Positions 48,770 to 61,109 are shown, numbered from the stretch's first letter. The stretch: 64,000 bases of DNA from Ignelater luminosus (GCA_011009095.1 VTPC01008229.1:76198-140197), one strand, 5' to 3'. Program-made: numbers and translations. The notes: generated by a model from the sequence alone, not told the origin.

Positions 48770-50395
48770 TTGTGTTCAAGAGTTCTTGTAGTATTTCATG
48801 GTTTGATGTGTCATACAGTATACATAACTATGTAAGGGTTCATACTGCTCAAGAGAAATAAGTCAGTTAACTGAATGAAAATCACGGCTTATCATGCCAT
48901 TCTTGTCTAGTAATCAATACTATCTAGTCATTATTGGACTAAGATCACGCATTCTGTTGTTGTCTTTAATCAGATTATAATCGTAAAAGCTAATAGCAAT
49001 TTTGCCGTGAGGAATTTTTTTAATTAACCACACAATATATCATGCCTTAAATTTCGAGTTTGCGAAAATCGCTTTGTTTTTATCTGTGGGCAAGTTTTGA
49101 TATGAGGAATATTCCAAATTTAACATCTTTGTTCTAGCTACTTTCGCCTTTACAACGTTTATGTTGTGTGCAAAATGTGCAGATTAACATTTTTATCGTT
49201 GTAGATTTTTGTCTTTTGTAAACAGAAGAAATACAAAGCGTTTGACTTGACTTTGTTGGTTAGTTAGTCTACAGGCAATAATAACTTGATTCCAAGACAT
49301 CTTGTTACGGATTTCAACTACCAGATTGAAGCTAATTTTTGCTATTTTGACAAAACTTTTCATTTGATGAAAAGTTCGTCTTTTGGAAGATTCAATTGTT
49401 CTGTCACAAATAAGTTTTATGTATCAGATACCTTCTTCATAGCCTCAATCAATGATAATTTAGTAGGAAATATGTTCCAAGTGTACTGCTGTGGATGTAT
49501 TTTCGAAAATAATGAAAAGTTCTTGAAAACGCTGTTATGCTAATGCGTATTGTACTTTTGGCTGAGCTTGGTGATCTGTGGTCAGGCTGGTGAATCCTGA
49601 AGGTATTGTTATAAATAAAACTGAGTACCCATGACCATTTACGCAAGGCATTGTCAGTACCAGGACATCGAAACAGAACATTAAAAGATTAGATAGCTTT
49701 GCTAATTTAATAATCCATTGATGATATTCAAGAAACTAAAAAAACATTATTACCAGATGTTAGACAACGTTGATATAGAGAACGTCTTTAGGAAAAACAT
49801 TGCAAAGAAAAAAAATTTGTTATTTATGAAAAATGAATATTTAAACCTTTATTTTACGTCTAGAGCTGTCAATCCAAGAAAGACGTTTTATTTTCGTTTC
49901 TAAAACAGAAAGACAGAAGCGAGGCTACATGTAAATTGTAATCTAACATTTTGAAACTTGCTTGTTATATTTTGGCGGTATAGGCAAATCAGTTTTAATT
50001 CAAGTATTGTGATTTTAGTTCTCTCGACCTTTACAGTAGGAGACAATAAAAATTTATTAAACTAAGCAAATTTTAATAAATAAGTGACAAAAATAAACGC
50101 AATTTATTCAGAAGCAGGACATTATCGAAAACGCTTTTTCAATTATTACTGCGAGCTTGCAAGTAAGTAAGGTTTCTGAGGGTAATAAAGCCTAAGCCGG
50201 TAATAAGGCCCATGCGTATCACTGATCATTTTTGTGCTATCTACACATCCGTTACAGAACTACATTTGAAATATACGTCGATAAAACATCAATTATCATT
50301 AGTTTTAGGTTAGGAGCGTGTTCATTCAAGCAGTGGATGGTTTGTTATCAAAATTATAAAATCTGGTGGGCTGATATTCTTGGGGTCATTTCAGA
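48770..50395. other. AT-rich intergenic DNA, nothing recognised
   Basis: An 85-codon frame (49286-49543) and a 61-codon frame (49718-49903) have no known motif. No repeat borders were found. Confidence 0.45.
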
Positions 50396-50398
50396 ACT

Positions 50399-51870
50399 GT
50401 GGGTAAGAAATGTCTTAATACGAGAGTCCAGTGGACCCAAGACATGATGCAGGAGGCTGTAGATTCATTAAAGCAAGGCAAGTCGCAACGTTTCGTAGAA
50501 AAGAAATGGGGAATACCAAGGCGCAGAATACGAAATCACATGAAAACTGTGAAAGCTAGTAGAGCATTGAAGGCAAAATCTACACTTAACGATCAACATG
50601 AAAAAAATCTAGCGCAGAAAATTATCAGATTTTTTGAAATAGGATTCCCTCTGACGCCAAAATCCCTTCAAATATGTTGGAACAGCGAGTATCCCTAATC
50701 ATTTTAATGAAAGAAGACAAATGGCAAGTCGAGATTGATACCAAGCATTTATGAGGCGACATCCTTGCTTATCTCAAGGAAAATCTCAATCGATAAATCC
50801 TGCTAGAGCGGCCAAATTAAATCCTTATATTGTGGATGATCATTTTCAAACATTAAATAACATTTTAGAGAAATATGAACTTAAACATCAGCCCTCGGAA
50901 ATTTTTATTATGGATGAGAAAGATTGCAGAATAACTTTGCATCGCCAGCAGACAGTAATTGCTAAAAAAGGTAATAAAAGGATCCATCTTGTTGCTCCAG
51001 AACATGCGGATTGTTGTACGATTGTTGCTTGCGCTAACGCATTAGGTAACGCAGTTCATGCTTTTGTTTAAAGGACAAAGGCTCAAATCAACTTTCGGGG
51101 ATGTTTTACAACCAAGATCTAAGATAGTTATGGCTCCAAAAGGTAGCATAACTACCAGTTTATTTATTGAGTGGTTATACCATTTCTCTAATTTTATGCA
51201 ACCGCCAGACATTGCTTTTAATATTCGACGGTGCCGTATCATACCTTAATTTGACAATTCGACAAGACATTTTTGGGACGAGGAATTGCTGCGTTACTGG
51301 GACAAATATCCTGATAGGAAAATGAATAAGGAAAGATTCTCCGACGTTTTCACTTACAAATTTACCCCTTTGACAAGAGTGTCATACCTGAACACGCCTA
51401 CGCATCAAGTCTCCCTACTAGCAGAGAGAAAAAACAGAACCAATCCCAGAATTCAAATGATGACTGTGATTTGGATGACACGCTGCCTTTAGCCGTTTTA
51501 CAGAAAAGTTTAAATAAGCAGAGCACACCCATGACTCCTCCGAAGCCTTCTGCGAAACAGGTGAAGAGGACCAAGGCACTTAACCATAAAACTCAGAAGA
51601 TAACTAAAGACATTTTTTGCTCTCGTTCTAATGAAAGATCAATACCCAACACAGTGCTACTAAATCTAAGAATTCAATTTCAGAATCTCATCCCAGTTGT
51701 AGCTTTGCCGTAACCACAGGTGGCAATAAAGCAAATTGGTTTTGCGTTAGCTGCTATGAACACCGAGTAGCAGAAATGAGGAAATGTATAGAATGCCAAA
51801 AATGGATGCATGAGTAATGTTTAGGGCTGACTGAAAATGATATGGAGGATGTAAAATGTTTAAAATGTTA
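50399..51870 (+). pseudogene. pogo/Tc5-like transposase remnant with PHD-like tail
   Basis: Domains in order: a psq-type helix-turn-helix (VQWTQDMMQEAVDSL, KKWGIPRRRIRNHM); a CENP-B-like linker with IRFFEIGFPLTP; HPCLSQGKSQSINPARAAKL; the DDE core start IFIMDEKDCRITL (first Asp) with KKGNKRIHLVAPEH and CTIVACANALGNAV; MLLFKGQRLKS with PKGSITTSLFIEWL; then the region of the second Asp, which should read 'LIFDGAxSHL' but is corrupt (NIRRCRIIP); a block like 'YWDKYPDRKMNKERFSDVF'; and a tail FCVSCYEHRVAEMRKCIEC then WMHE, a PHD-like zinc finger seen in insect relatives. Frameshifts occur near 50695, 51060 and 51250. No terminal repeats were found. Confidence 0.75.
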
Positions 51871-51874
51871 GGTT

Positions 51875-53855
51875 AGGTACTTAAGAGTTATTATTACCTG
51901 ACTGTTGTGGTTATTAAAGCCCAGTACACAGTTTCCGCTTAAGTTTAGTTTTTTTAATCTTAAAAAGTGTATTCATCATAATCAAATATTGAATTTCATG
52001 CAGTAGAACATCTTTAAAGCACAATCTTGTTCAGCTTATACTAAATGCACGTAACTAAACAAATTCTAACTTGTGTGATAATTAGAGAAAAACTGTATAT
52101 TTGTTAGTGGATTTCTAAACCATCACAATATATCCTCTAAGAACAAGATTGCAATCTTAAAACAAAGCAAACTAAGTAAGTAATATAAACATAACCTGGC
52201 GTGGACTGCTGTATATCGGTTCGCTGACTTACTAATTCAATCTAACCAAATATTCCAGGTACTAACACTGCTAATATTCTACATCTACAATAAAGTATAA
52301 ATAAAAATATGAAATTTAAGCAAGCAGTCAAAACACTAGAGTGAAAATATCATGTCAAATTGCCCATTGATTTATCCAAATTTTAATACAAGTGATGAGA
52401 TAGGGTATTGCTATACGGGATAATTTCAGTCGAAAAAATATCAAATATCAAATAAAGTATCAAATTAGTTGTTATCAAAGACAGTTAAAAAGTCTTAGAA
52501 GAGAATAGCTTACTAGTGTTTTGTTTTTAGCCATAAATTTGTCTTCAGTCATTGAATAATAATAATAATAATAAGTGAGTTGCAACAAACCAGAAAATTC
52601 TCAGATGCATTACAGTTAATAAACGTTTTGAAACTCACGTCGGTTACATTTTGATTAACGACCGCAAAGTTAATTTTACACCTAACTAAGAAAAACATGC
52701 AAATGCTAATTTTTTCTTGTTTGAATTAATTTTGAATTTTTACCAAAATCGACGACGCATTCAAACCAAGAAATTGTATAAGATGCATCGCGTGCATCTT
52801 CGAACGTACTCGCATCCACCTGTTCAATAACGATCTCGTATTCAAGCAGCATCTTAGAAATAACGATGAAACATAATAAGAAAAAACAGGCAAATATAAT
52901 GAGAATCGGTGAATGGAAACTTAAAGGGGTTCATTACCGTATACAAAAAGTAAATAATTGATTATTGGCGTATTGCAGCGGACAAACCAGTTTTCGCTTG
53001 TAGAATTTGCAGTTGTTTGGTCCATTTTGTTTTTGAACTTTGTAGTTTTATATATATAAAAGTTGCATCAACCACATAGTACAACAACGATCTTGCTGTT
53101 GTTGAATTCAAGGACATTCGATGACATTTCACCGGTGGAATACCGCACTTATCCGTGTTTGTACTAGAATGTTATGCAATAGATTAACCTAGGTTATGCG
53201 TGTGTATATCTGAACAAGTTAAAATTGCTATATCTACGTCCACATACCTTTACATGACAGTTAAATGTAGGTGTTTTATTTTGTTATTATACAGAACTAA
53301 TGGCTTTTATGGTGGTCTTTCAGTTATTATTAACATAATCGGCGGGTTTTCAAGAAATTTCTAATTAGGAAAACTAACGATCTTTTAAAAATAACTCGAA
53401 ATTAATTGCTAATAGCATAAAAAAGACTTATTATACGTTTAGTTTTCATTAGTAACTTTAAACAAATTTATCCGTACGTAGCTGTGAAAAGTCATTATGG
53501 AAGAGATTATTGAGACCTTTAATTACCTCTAGCAGCTGCCAACTTGTTTAATGGACATTGCATCAAGCATCTGCTACAGAAAATATGTCTAATGTCAATA
53601 TAGTAATACAGAGACGATGAAAAATTGTAGGTGTTAATGATGGTTTTGGGCAAGAAAAATGTTAAATTAATAATTTTCAGAACAGTTGACGATAGCTTAG
53701 ATTTTGTATAAACCGCAGTAGGATATTTCCCAATAAATCAATTTAGTCTTATTAGATAACAAATGCATAGAGCCTGTTAAACGCACACGTAACATAATAA
53801 GAGGTTTGAATGACGTAAATAAATAATTAAAACATTTTTTCTCTCGACAAGACAT
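51875..53855. other. AT-rich intergenic DNA
   Basis: No gene seen. One (AAT)n run at about 52555-52574. Confidence 0.5.
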
Positions 53856-53859
53856 AATA

Positions 53860-55151
53860 CGAGGGCGGTTCAGTAAGTACCCGTGTTTGACGACAGAAGG
53901 CGTTCCTGAGGGAAGTTGGTGTTATCATCGTGTGCTGCCATCTATCAAACGACGGTATAACAAATTGCAGACTGATTGATAGGTTAGTTTGGATTTGACA
54001 GCCATTTGAGTAAGACGTGTTTCGTGATTTTAGCTAAGATGGAAAAAGAGCAGTATCGTTCGGTAATTCGCTTTCTGTTTTTGGATGGGAAAAAATGCGA
54101 GGAGATAAAAGCAAAGTTGGATGCTGTTTATGGGGACACTTCGCCATCTATGACCACAGTTAGATATTGGTTCAACGAATTTAAACGTGGGCGAACATCC
54201 GTTTTTGATGAGGAGCGACCAGGACGCCCGGCAGACGTGGTTACCGAGGAAATCATTCAAAAAGTCCACGACATGATTCTCGCTGATCGACGAACGAAAG
54301 TGCGTGAAGTAGCAGAGGCCGTAGGTGTGTCGACCGGAACGGCAATTAATATTTTACATGATAAGTTGGCGATGAAAAAATTGTCGGCGCGATGGGTGCC
54401 GCGATTGCTAACGGTAGACAACAAGCGGATGCGGCTGTTAACTTCGAAGCAGTGTTTGGAGCAATTAAAGCGAAATCCGAGGAGTTTTTGCGTCGAGTTG
54501 TCACCGTTGATGAAACCTGGATTCATCATTACACACCAGAAACTAAGCAACAATCAAAACAATGGATTTCTCCCGGTGAATCTGCTCCAAAGAAGGCGAA
54601 GATGGTTCCATCGGCCGGAAAGGTCATGGCGACGATTTTTTGGGATGCGAACGGCGTCATCCTCATGGATTTTTTAGAAAAAGGAAGAACGATCACTGGA
54701 CAATACTACAGTGAGTTATTAGACAGCTTCGACAAAAAATTGAAGGAGACACGGCCGCATTTGGCGAAAAATAAGGTGCTGTTTCACCACGATAACGCAC
54801 CAGCACATTCATCCGGAGTTGTCGCCGCCAAACTGCATGAATTGCGTTATGAATTGCTGCCGCACTCCCCGTATTCACCCGATCTGGCTCCCTGCGACTT
54901 TTTCTTGTTTCCTAACATGAAGAAATGGCTCGCGGGAAAAAAATTTAGCTCAAACGAGGAAGTCATCGCCGAGATAGAGGCGTATTTTGGAGAGTTCGAC
55001 AAATCCAATTTTTTTGAGGGGTTAAAAAAATGGCAGGAACGTTGGGAGAAGTGTATATTTCTAAAAGGAGACTATGTTGAAAAATAAAAAAAAATTTTTG
55101 AAAAAAATTGTGTCTTCATTTCTAATACGGGTACTTATTGAACCTCCCTCG
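53860..55151 (+). mobile_element. mariner element, copy 1 (complete, 1,292 bp)
   Basis: Flanked by TA (53858-53859 and 55152-55153). The tips CGAGGGCGGTTCAGTAAGTA and, reversed, CGAGGGAGGTTCAATAAGTA form ~28-bp inverted repeats. Length, TA target and D34D transposase identify mariner. Its relative at 62991 is in the opposite orientation. Confidence 0.92.
54039..55087 (+). pseudogene. mariner transposase, one-base deletion
   Basis: The start at 54039 (MEKEQYRSVIRFLFLDGKK) fits the family start. The first part holds two helix-turn-helix units (about residues 1-110, including VRYWFNEFKRGR and GRPADVV, then VREVAEAVGVSTGTAINILH) and the WVPRLLT linker. The catalytic half has VTVDETWIHH, FHHDNAPAH and YSPDLAPCDFFLFP; there are 34 residues between the second and third Asp, the mariner D34D signature. 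It ends GDYVEK. The only break I see is near 54478-54484, where copy 2 has one more base, so the N- and C-terminal halves are in different frames. The subfamily is probably irritans-like, judged from memory. Confidence 0.88.
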
Positions 55152-55153
55152 TA

Positions 55154-55401
55154 CTTCAATTTACCTGATTTGAGTACACAATGTGCAAGATTATTCTTTT
55201 AGGAAATAAAATGCAAAATATTTCCCTATGGAATAAAGCAGATCTCCATTTATTATAAGTTAACAGTCGAGAAAAATTTTGTATACATCGCAGAGGTAAA
55301 GTTTGTTAATCACTCACTTTTAAACTTCATTATCTCGGAATTAAAACGCTACTTTTCTTTCTAAATAGTTATGTGTATTAAAAGTCCAGTCAAAAAGGGC
55401 A
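55154..55401. other. short intergenic stretch between two elements
   Basis: About 250 bases with nothing recognised, between mariner copy 1 and the next transposon. Confidence 0.5.
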
Positions 55402-55679
55402 AATAAAAGAAACTTTTGGTGGAGTTTTGATTTTTGGTACTATAAAGTATTTTGGGTCACTGAACACGATTCAGAGGATTGCCAAAAATCGTGTAAAAAC
55501 ACGAACATTTTTCAGTTTTTCTTCAAAATAACTTCGAAACTATGGATTTTACGTGGAAGTCGACCCTATATAAAACTAAAGAGGGTAAAGTTTGAAGTTT
55601 CATGTTCTTCATGAGATATACTGTTCGATGGTCATGTCTGTCCACGTTCCACACCAGAATTTAGGTGATGGTCGAATTG

Positions 55680-58380
55680 TAAAGAAGCTCTAAATGGTAA
55701 ATTTTTTATATTCTTTAACGGACATTGTTTGTCTCACGTTGAGCGTATCTTGCAAGTATAGGTAAACAAAGTGGCCTGACGCATGAAAATGTGGCAGCAT
55801 TTGCCAAACAGTTTCAAAGTGTTGGTCCCAGTTGCCCATTCTCTCAGATGAGATGAATATTTTCACAAGAGTCACCATTTGTATGTACTGCACCCAGAGC
55901 TGGGATGTGGAACCACGTTCTTTCAATTGCTGTAGTTGATGTTCCACCTTCTCGTTGATTTCGCGACATTCATTGGGGGCAGAGGCATAGATCACTGATT
56001 TGTCAAAATTGTACAGAATTTCGTCTAATTCTGCTTCCGTTTCTGAAAGGGGGGAGGGGCAATCATTTCCATGACAATCCTCATAAGCACTGCATGCGCT
56101 AATAGATGAGCTCTCACAGCTCTGTAGTATGCATGCTCTGACATAATTTTTTCTCTTGAATTCATGGCATAAACGGTATTAAATAACTTATTGAGGCCAC
56201 TGTCATCCATTACGTAACCAATGGACCCTAAAAAGATATTAGTAAATGAAACTCACCCAATCTGGGAAGAACGTTCTGCAACCTTGAGTCTGTGCAATGA
56301 GAAATGATGTATCGTGCCTTCAAGTACAGAGCTGGTTGAAGGTCACCATACACATCTTCTGGCCTTTTACTTTACATTTCTCTATAGACTCCAATAATGC
56401 AGTGAAGATTGTGTCGTGTTAGGTGGAAGGAGCATTTATGAAGGGAAGATAAGCGGTAAATGTTCGTTAAAATTGGGAGGTCTGCTGTCACTTGATCGAT
56501 GAACACATTTCATTGTAGTGAAGTCTTTATACTTACTGTATAGCCCAAGAATCTCAGCTGTACAAGAGACGTTTTCGGAGGTTGGGAATTCATTACTGAG
56601 GCCTTGAATTTTAATTGATTTAAGACCTTGACCACTCTCTGTTGGCTCAAAGTGTTTAAATCACTGCCCCAAAACTTCCAACAACCGCAGAAGATGGTAT
56701 TTCTGTGAATCTGAGAATTTTTTCAATCTACAGGTACTGCAGGTGCTGGGCCTACAGCGTACATCCCACCTACCACATGAAAATTATTATAACCATCAAT
56801 TGTTTGAGTATTGAAATCTGCGTTGTCGTAAAAGAACAACAAAATCCTTCTCGATTTATTTTAATCTCTGGTTTCATGGCAGATGAGATTTCAAAACGTA
56901 CAGCTTCCTGGTACGAGCTACAAAATCCTATTAAATTCAATATTTCCAACAACATCCGGGATCCACTCTTCTTGTAAATGAATGCTGCCAGCCTAATTTG
57001 TAAATTCGACAAAAATGATTTGGGCCTCACAGCAGTGATGATACTGTGAGAAAGAACGCTGCATTTATTTTTCCACTTTTGAGTATTTCCACGTTTTCTC
57101 TTTAAAATCAGAGTTTCCAAAAAACACTTAAGAGTTTTAGGAATAACAACTTCACTCACTTCTAGAAAACGGTCTGGCGGAGCATACTCTCGAGTCTCAT
57201 ATACTTGTGATCTGATATCTTCACAAATAATTTTCGCTACTGCTTTAACCAATCGAAGCCTCTCTTCTTGTTCAGATTTGCATCTTTGCTGATTGCGTCA
57301 GTCAATATTTTTCTCCTACATTGTGGAAACACGCAACAAGTTTTTTTTCTGATTGCTTGTGAGCAGTATATCGTGTCCATACTGTTTAATGTTTGGCTGA
57401 GGCTTCAGGTCGCGGTTCCCTTGGACCTCGTGGCTTCAACTACTATGGTCATTTCGCCGCCAACTAGAATTTAGCCGAATCCGAGGTTTTCCAACCCCGG
57501 TAGGTATTTTTAACGTGCAACTCATCGTAGTTACACGGGATCCACTGCTTTACATCCCTCTCAAAGGATGGCATCCTTTTTCAGATTTTTTCCGCGTGAA
57601 AAATCTCAGGACCTCGGCCGGGAATCGAACCCGCAACCATTAGGTTGATAGTCAGATGCGTAACTATCAGAGCCACCGAGGCTCCTATCGTGTCCATACT
57701 TCTCAATTAGGCGAGCCTTGACCGATTTGATGTCAGGTTGATAATTTTCTGTAATCTGCTTCATTAGCTCTTCCATGGCGAACTGGCACTCGTTATAGCT
57801 GTTTTTAAGGTAGTCGTAGATACATTGCATTGCTCTGTCGATGTTCCTAGCAAGTAGATCACGTTTCTTCTGTTCTTGAATCTTTGGCCGTCCATAAAGA
57901 CCTTTGAAACACTTGCTGTGGTACTGATCAAATCATTCATTGGCTCGATGCGCTGAATTACGATCTCTTGCTACGTTCAGAACTGTGCTTTTCACTCCCA
58001 TGTGCTGCACACTGTACATAGTATTGCGCTCACTTGCTGGAAGTTTCGCTTGAGCTGCAATAAACTCATCTGAAATGCCCATTCCACACATAAAACAGTG
58101 AGTTCGAAAAATAAATTCAGGGATTGATAACCTTAGTACTTGAGAAGTGGAAGCACCTTGTTCCTCAACCCTCTTTACATAAACAGTGATCATTCGTTCA
58201 TTAATATATGCTTTTCTACACTTTTCATGCACATCTACTGATTTTTTCCTTGTAGGAAAGGTCCCTTTCCATCCTTCCTTTATGTGCTGGTCTCGATAAA
58301 CATACAATACCTCGACTTTTAACATTTGACACGGTAGTTGCATCTTCTAAAGAAGAGTCACAAATAAAACACTCCGACAT
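55680..58380 (-). pseudogene. transposon-linked protein of unknown class, interrupted
   Basis: Start near 58380 (MSECFICDSSLEDATT, a CxxC pair), then RGIVCLSRPAHKGR, a shift, CRKAYINERMITVYVKR and HCFMCGMGISDEF (a second Cys pair), then RNTMYSVQHMGVKSTVLNVA. Further on come MQCIYDYLKNSYNECQFAME and TENYQPDIKSVKARLIEKYG, the SINE, then a piece with AVRPKSFLSNLQIRLA and GFCSSYQEAVRFE. The last part (56210-55690) has DDSGLNKLFNTVYA, LWVQYIQMVTLVKIFISSER and MLPHFHASGHFVYLYLQD. I know this order from a repeated family of uncharacterised invertebrate proteins (zinc-finger start, 'GFCxSYxEVxRFE', 'ER-x-x-xW-x-LHL' and 'ML-x-xFxASGH'). A catalytic triad is not evident to me. Multiple stops and shifts. 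Confidence 0.6.
57384..57685 (-). mobile_element. tRNA-derived SINE with perfect 15-bp TSD
   Basis: Read on the minus strand from 57685, the first ~75 bases form a tRNA-like unit: GCCTCGGTGGCTCTGATAG (A-box region) and GGTTGCGGGTTCGATTCCCG (B box), with the 3' CCGAGG pairing with the 5' CCTCGG. A unique body of about 225 bases follows. TATCGTGTCCATACT occurs exactly at 57369-57383 and 57686-57700, a 15-bp duplication typical of target-primed insertion. It lies inside the coding region of the transposon at 55402-58981. There is no long A-tail; the 3' end is CATTAAAC. Confidence 0.88.
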
Positions 58381-58984
58381 TGCGTCAAACTCACTTTGGA
58401 GACTCACTAAACATCGAAAGACAAACAAGTAAACAGTGAAAAAGCCCGAAAGAAATTGAGGAATAGGGATGGGTGATATTTCACTTAGCAGTGAAAAATA
58501 GTTGTGGGGGAGGAGGTAAGGATGCGCTAGTAGCGAAATCGTTGATCTCAGATACATAAAATATAGTCAATTACATCACCTTTAATATAATACTTGGTTA
58601 ACATTTGCGTAAAATAGATAGTTTTTGTGTTAAAGCTACGTATAGTGTCGTAATTCCCGTTATTGGAGGTTCTGACTTTTGACACCCATTTTCGTGACGC
58701 TCTCGCGGATAAACTATTGATCGGAGAAAAACACCTGAAATACATAAAATGTAAGAAGTTCTATCCTCTTTAGTTTTATATAGGTTCGCCTGTCATGTAA
58801 AATGCATAGTTTCGGAGTTATTTTGAAAAATCCCAAAAAAGTTCGTTTTTCTACACGTTTTTTGGGAAGAAAACTTATTTTCCGAGAAAATTCTTGTTGA
58901 CAAACCTCTGATTCGTGTTCAGCGATCCAAAATACCATATAATACCAAAAATCAAAACTCCATCAACACTTTCTTTTATTTTCT

Positions 58985-59838
58985 ACTAAATTCCTAGACT
59001 AAGATAAGTTCAACAAGAAAGTAAGTGCTTTCAGGTGTTGGGAGATAGAAGAGATATCTTGTACACATTATAAAATGGGTATTTTTGTCATTGTGTATTT
59101 CTGATCTATCTGGTCATCATCACTGATGCTATCAAGTTAACGAATTATAATCTGCTTCCTGTCTTATGGGTCTCCGCAGTGTGGATATGCAAACGAAGAA
59201 AAAACCTTTGAGAAACAGGGTTCTATATTGTTGCACCCGGTGGGATGCATTTCATCACTGTGCTTTAGGATCAAATTAATTTTGGTTTTTCTCTGGCATG
59301 CCAGATAGTTTTAGATATTCTTTTCTATTGATTATAATTTCCAACAACTCATCCACAGCAGTACTAACTATTTATATTAGGATCGTTATGTTTGATGAGA
59401 AAATCTAACTAAAGTCAGAACATTTTTATTTCCAGTGTTTCTCATTAATTAAGTTCGTTGAATAAGACCTTTTGAAATTACACAGAATATTATAGCTACG
59501 CGTCTTCTTTCCCATTGCCAATAAATTATTAGGATCTCTTGCACAAACCCAATTTGTCTCTTTTCTCATTTACACTGAACAGCTTTTTGATGTTAAATTG
59601 GCTTTCAGCAATATTTATGTGTAAATTTGGGCTTTTAATTAGAGTTTTTCTTCTTCTGCTTAGAATGATGACATTAATCCTTACGAGTTTAATTAGTGTG
59701 ACTTTCCACGTAAAACCCATACATATAGAGATCTGTCTAGGACATGAGAAATATATTTGAAAAGTTTGTAGATTCAGGTGAGACATTCGTTACTCTAGGC
59801 AGATGGAGTAAAGTAAAAATAATGAATTATTATGATAT
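58985..59838. other. AT-rich intergenic DNA, nothing recognised
   Basis: Overlapping 70-85 codon frames on both strands (59529-59786) carry no known motif. Confidence 0.5.
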
Positions 59839-59847
59839 ATTATGAAA

Positions 59848-60470
59848 CGATCTAGGACATTTCGCCGCGACTCATTCGCCGCAAACCTTTTGCCGCGAGC
59901 TTCTGACCGCAGACACTTTTCGCCGCGGTAACCATTCACAAGTGTAGCATACCTACTGACACTTTCAACTGAAGATTTTTAGTTGAGGGCAGCGAAGCAG
60001 GTGCGGACTCGATTTCAACTTCTTAGCCAATATGGTATTTAATTTACCACATGTTCATATCTACTAAAAACCTAACCTAACCTATCTTTTCTTGTTCTAT
60101 GAGCTGTTAAATGTCGAGAAGACATAAAATTAGCAATTTGTCAAAATAAACTTAATGCAATACTGCCAAACACAAAAAAAATATTTTGTGCGCCATACAT
60201 TTAATATTTCAGTTTGTTATTTACTGATTATGATTTGTAAAACTACTGTAGGCTTACTTTTATAAATTTTACATTAGTAATTACCATTACGTGACAAATT
60301 AGCAAAAATAAAGCATAACTTCACATTATTTCAGATAAATATCTCGAAGTAAATATGTTGGAACTTATTATTTGCGACGAACTGTCCCTGCGGTGAAACG
60401 GGGTCTGCGGCAAACGTCTTCGTGGCGAATGACTCGCGGCGAAAGATGCGCGAAGAAAGGTCCCAGTCCG
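59848..60470. mobile_element. MULE-like miniature element with 9-bp TSD
   Basis: Perfect 9-bp flanks ATTATGAAA at 59839-59847 and 60471-60479. The tips CGATCTAGGAC and, reversed, CGGACTGGGAC align over 11 positions with three changes, followed by TTTCGCCGCGA, TCATTCGCC and GTTTGCCGC-type blocks in both arms (about 59860-59940 and 60370-60465). It is 623 bp and non-coding, with GC-rich arms and an AT-rich centre. The 9-bp duplication points to Mutator-type transposition. Confidence 0.75.
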
Positions 60471-60479
60471 ATTATGAAA

Positions 60480-61100
60480 TAATCTGCAGTTTACGTGATA
60501 CTGTTTGAAGGCAATATTCTGTGGGTACTTAAGGTTGCCATCAATGTTTTATTCAACAGACGCTTTAAAAATAAATAAGGTGTTATCCTTGGAAAATTAT
60601 CCCCTAATAGAAAATAAACAATGAAACGATCTCAAACTGTCTCAATATTCGTACCATACACTACAGGTTTTAAGTACCTTATGTGAGATTTAGACCAGCA
60701 CTTTGATGAGGGTGTTACATGGAAAATCATAATAAAAACCTAAATATAGTTATATTCAATTGATCAGGTACCTGAAAAGTACATTCACAAATAACTTTTT
60801 CTTGGTCAGTATTGAAGAAATTCTGAAGTAAGTCTGCTTTAGTGTCTAGGGCAACACAATACGGCATAAATTCTGATGATATTACTTCTTCTTCTCTAAA
60901 CAAAAGGCTTCAAATAGCAAGTATGATTATGTGGCAGTTCGATTGAAAAATCATGTAATTCTGTTTATGTAATTAATGACTAAATAAGCGCACTATATAC
61001 GAGTACAAGGAAACAAAAAAGAGCAAACAGTTCTTTTTAAGCCTTTTTTACTAACCCCACCATTCCCTCGACTACCTCCACGACTGCCTACTGCGTCTTT
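60480..61100. other. AT-rich intergenic DNA
   Basis: Nothing coding was recognised. The last part is probably the 3' untranslated tail of the LINE that follows on the minus strand. Confidence 0.45.
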
Positions 61101-61109
61101 CTCCGTTCT

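Larger units (their letters stand above)
55402..58981 (-). mobile_element. unclassified DNA transposon with ~200-bp TIRs
   Basis: The left tip AAATAAAAGAAA and the region TGGAGTTTTGATTTTTGGTA, CTGAACACGA, CAAAATAAC and ACCCTATATAAAACTAAAGA recur in inverted form at the right end down to about 58770. The TIRs have diverged and contain an indel. I found no clean duplication, so the borders are set by the repeat itself. The interior holds one minus-strand gene family, interrupted by a SINE. The superfamily is unknown to me. Confidence 0.65.

Noticed and set aside
57600-57690. A tRNA gene on the minus strand
   Set aside because: The tRNA-like fold is the head of a SINE: a 225-base body follows, an exact 15-bp duplication encloses both, and the anticodon arm is poor.
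59529-59786. Overlapping frames of 85 and 73 codons on opposite strands
   Set aside because: Mutual shadows in AT-rich DNA without motif, splice context or neighbours.
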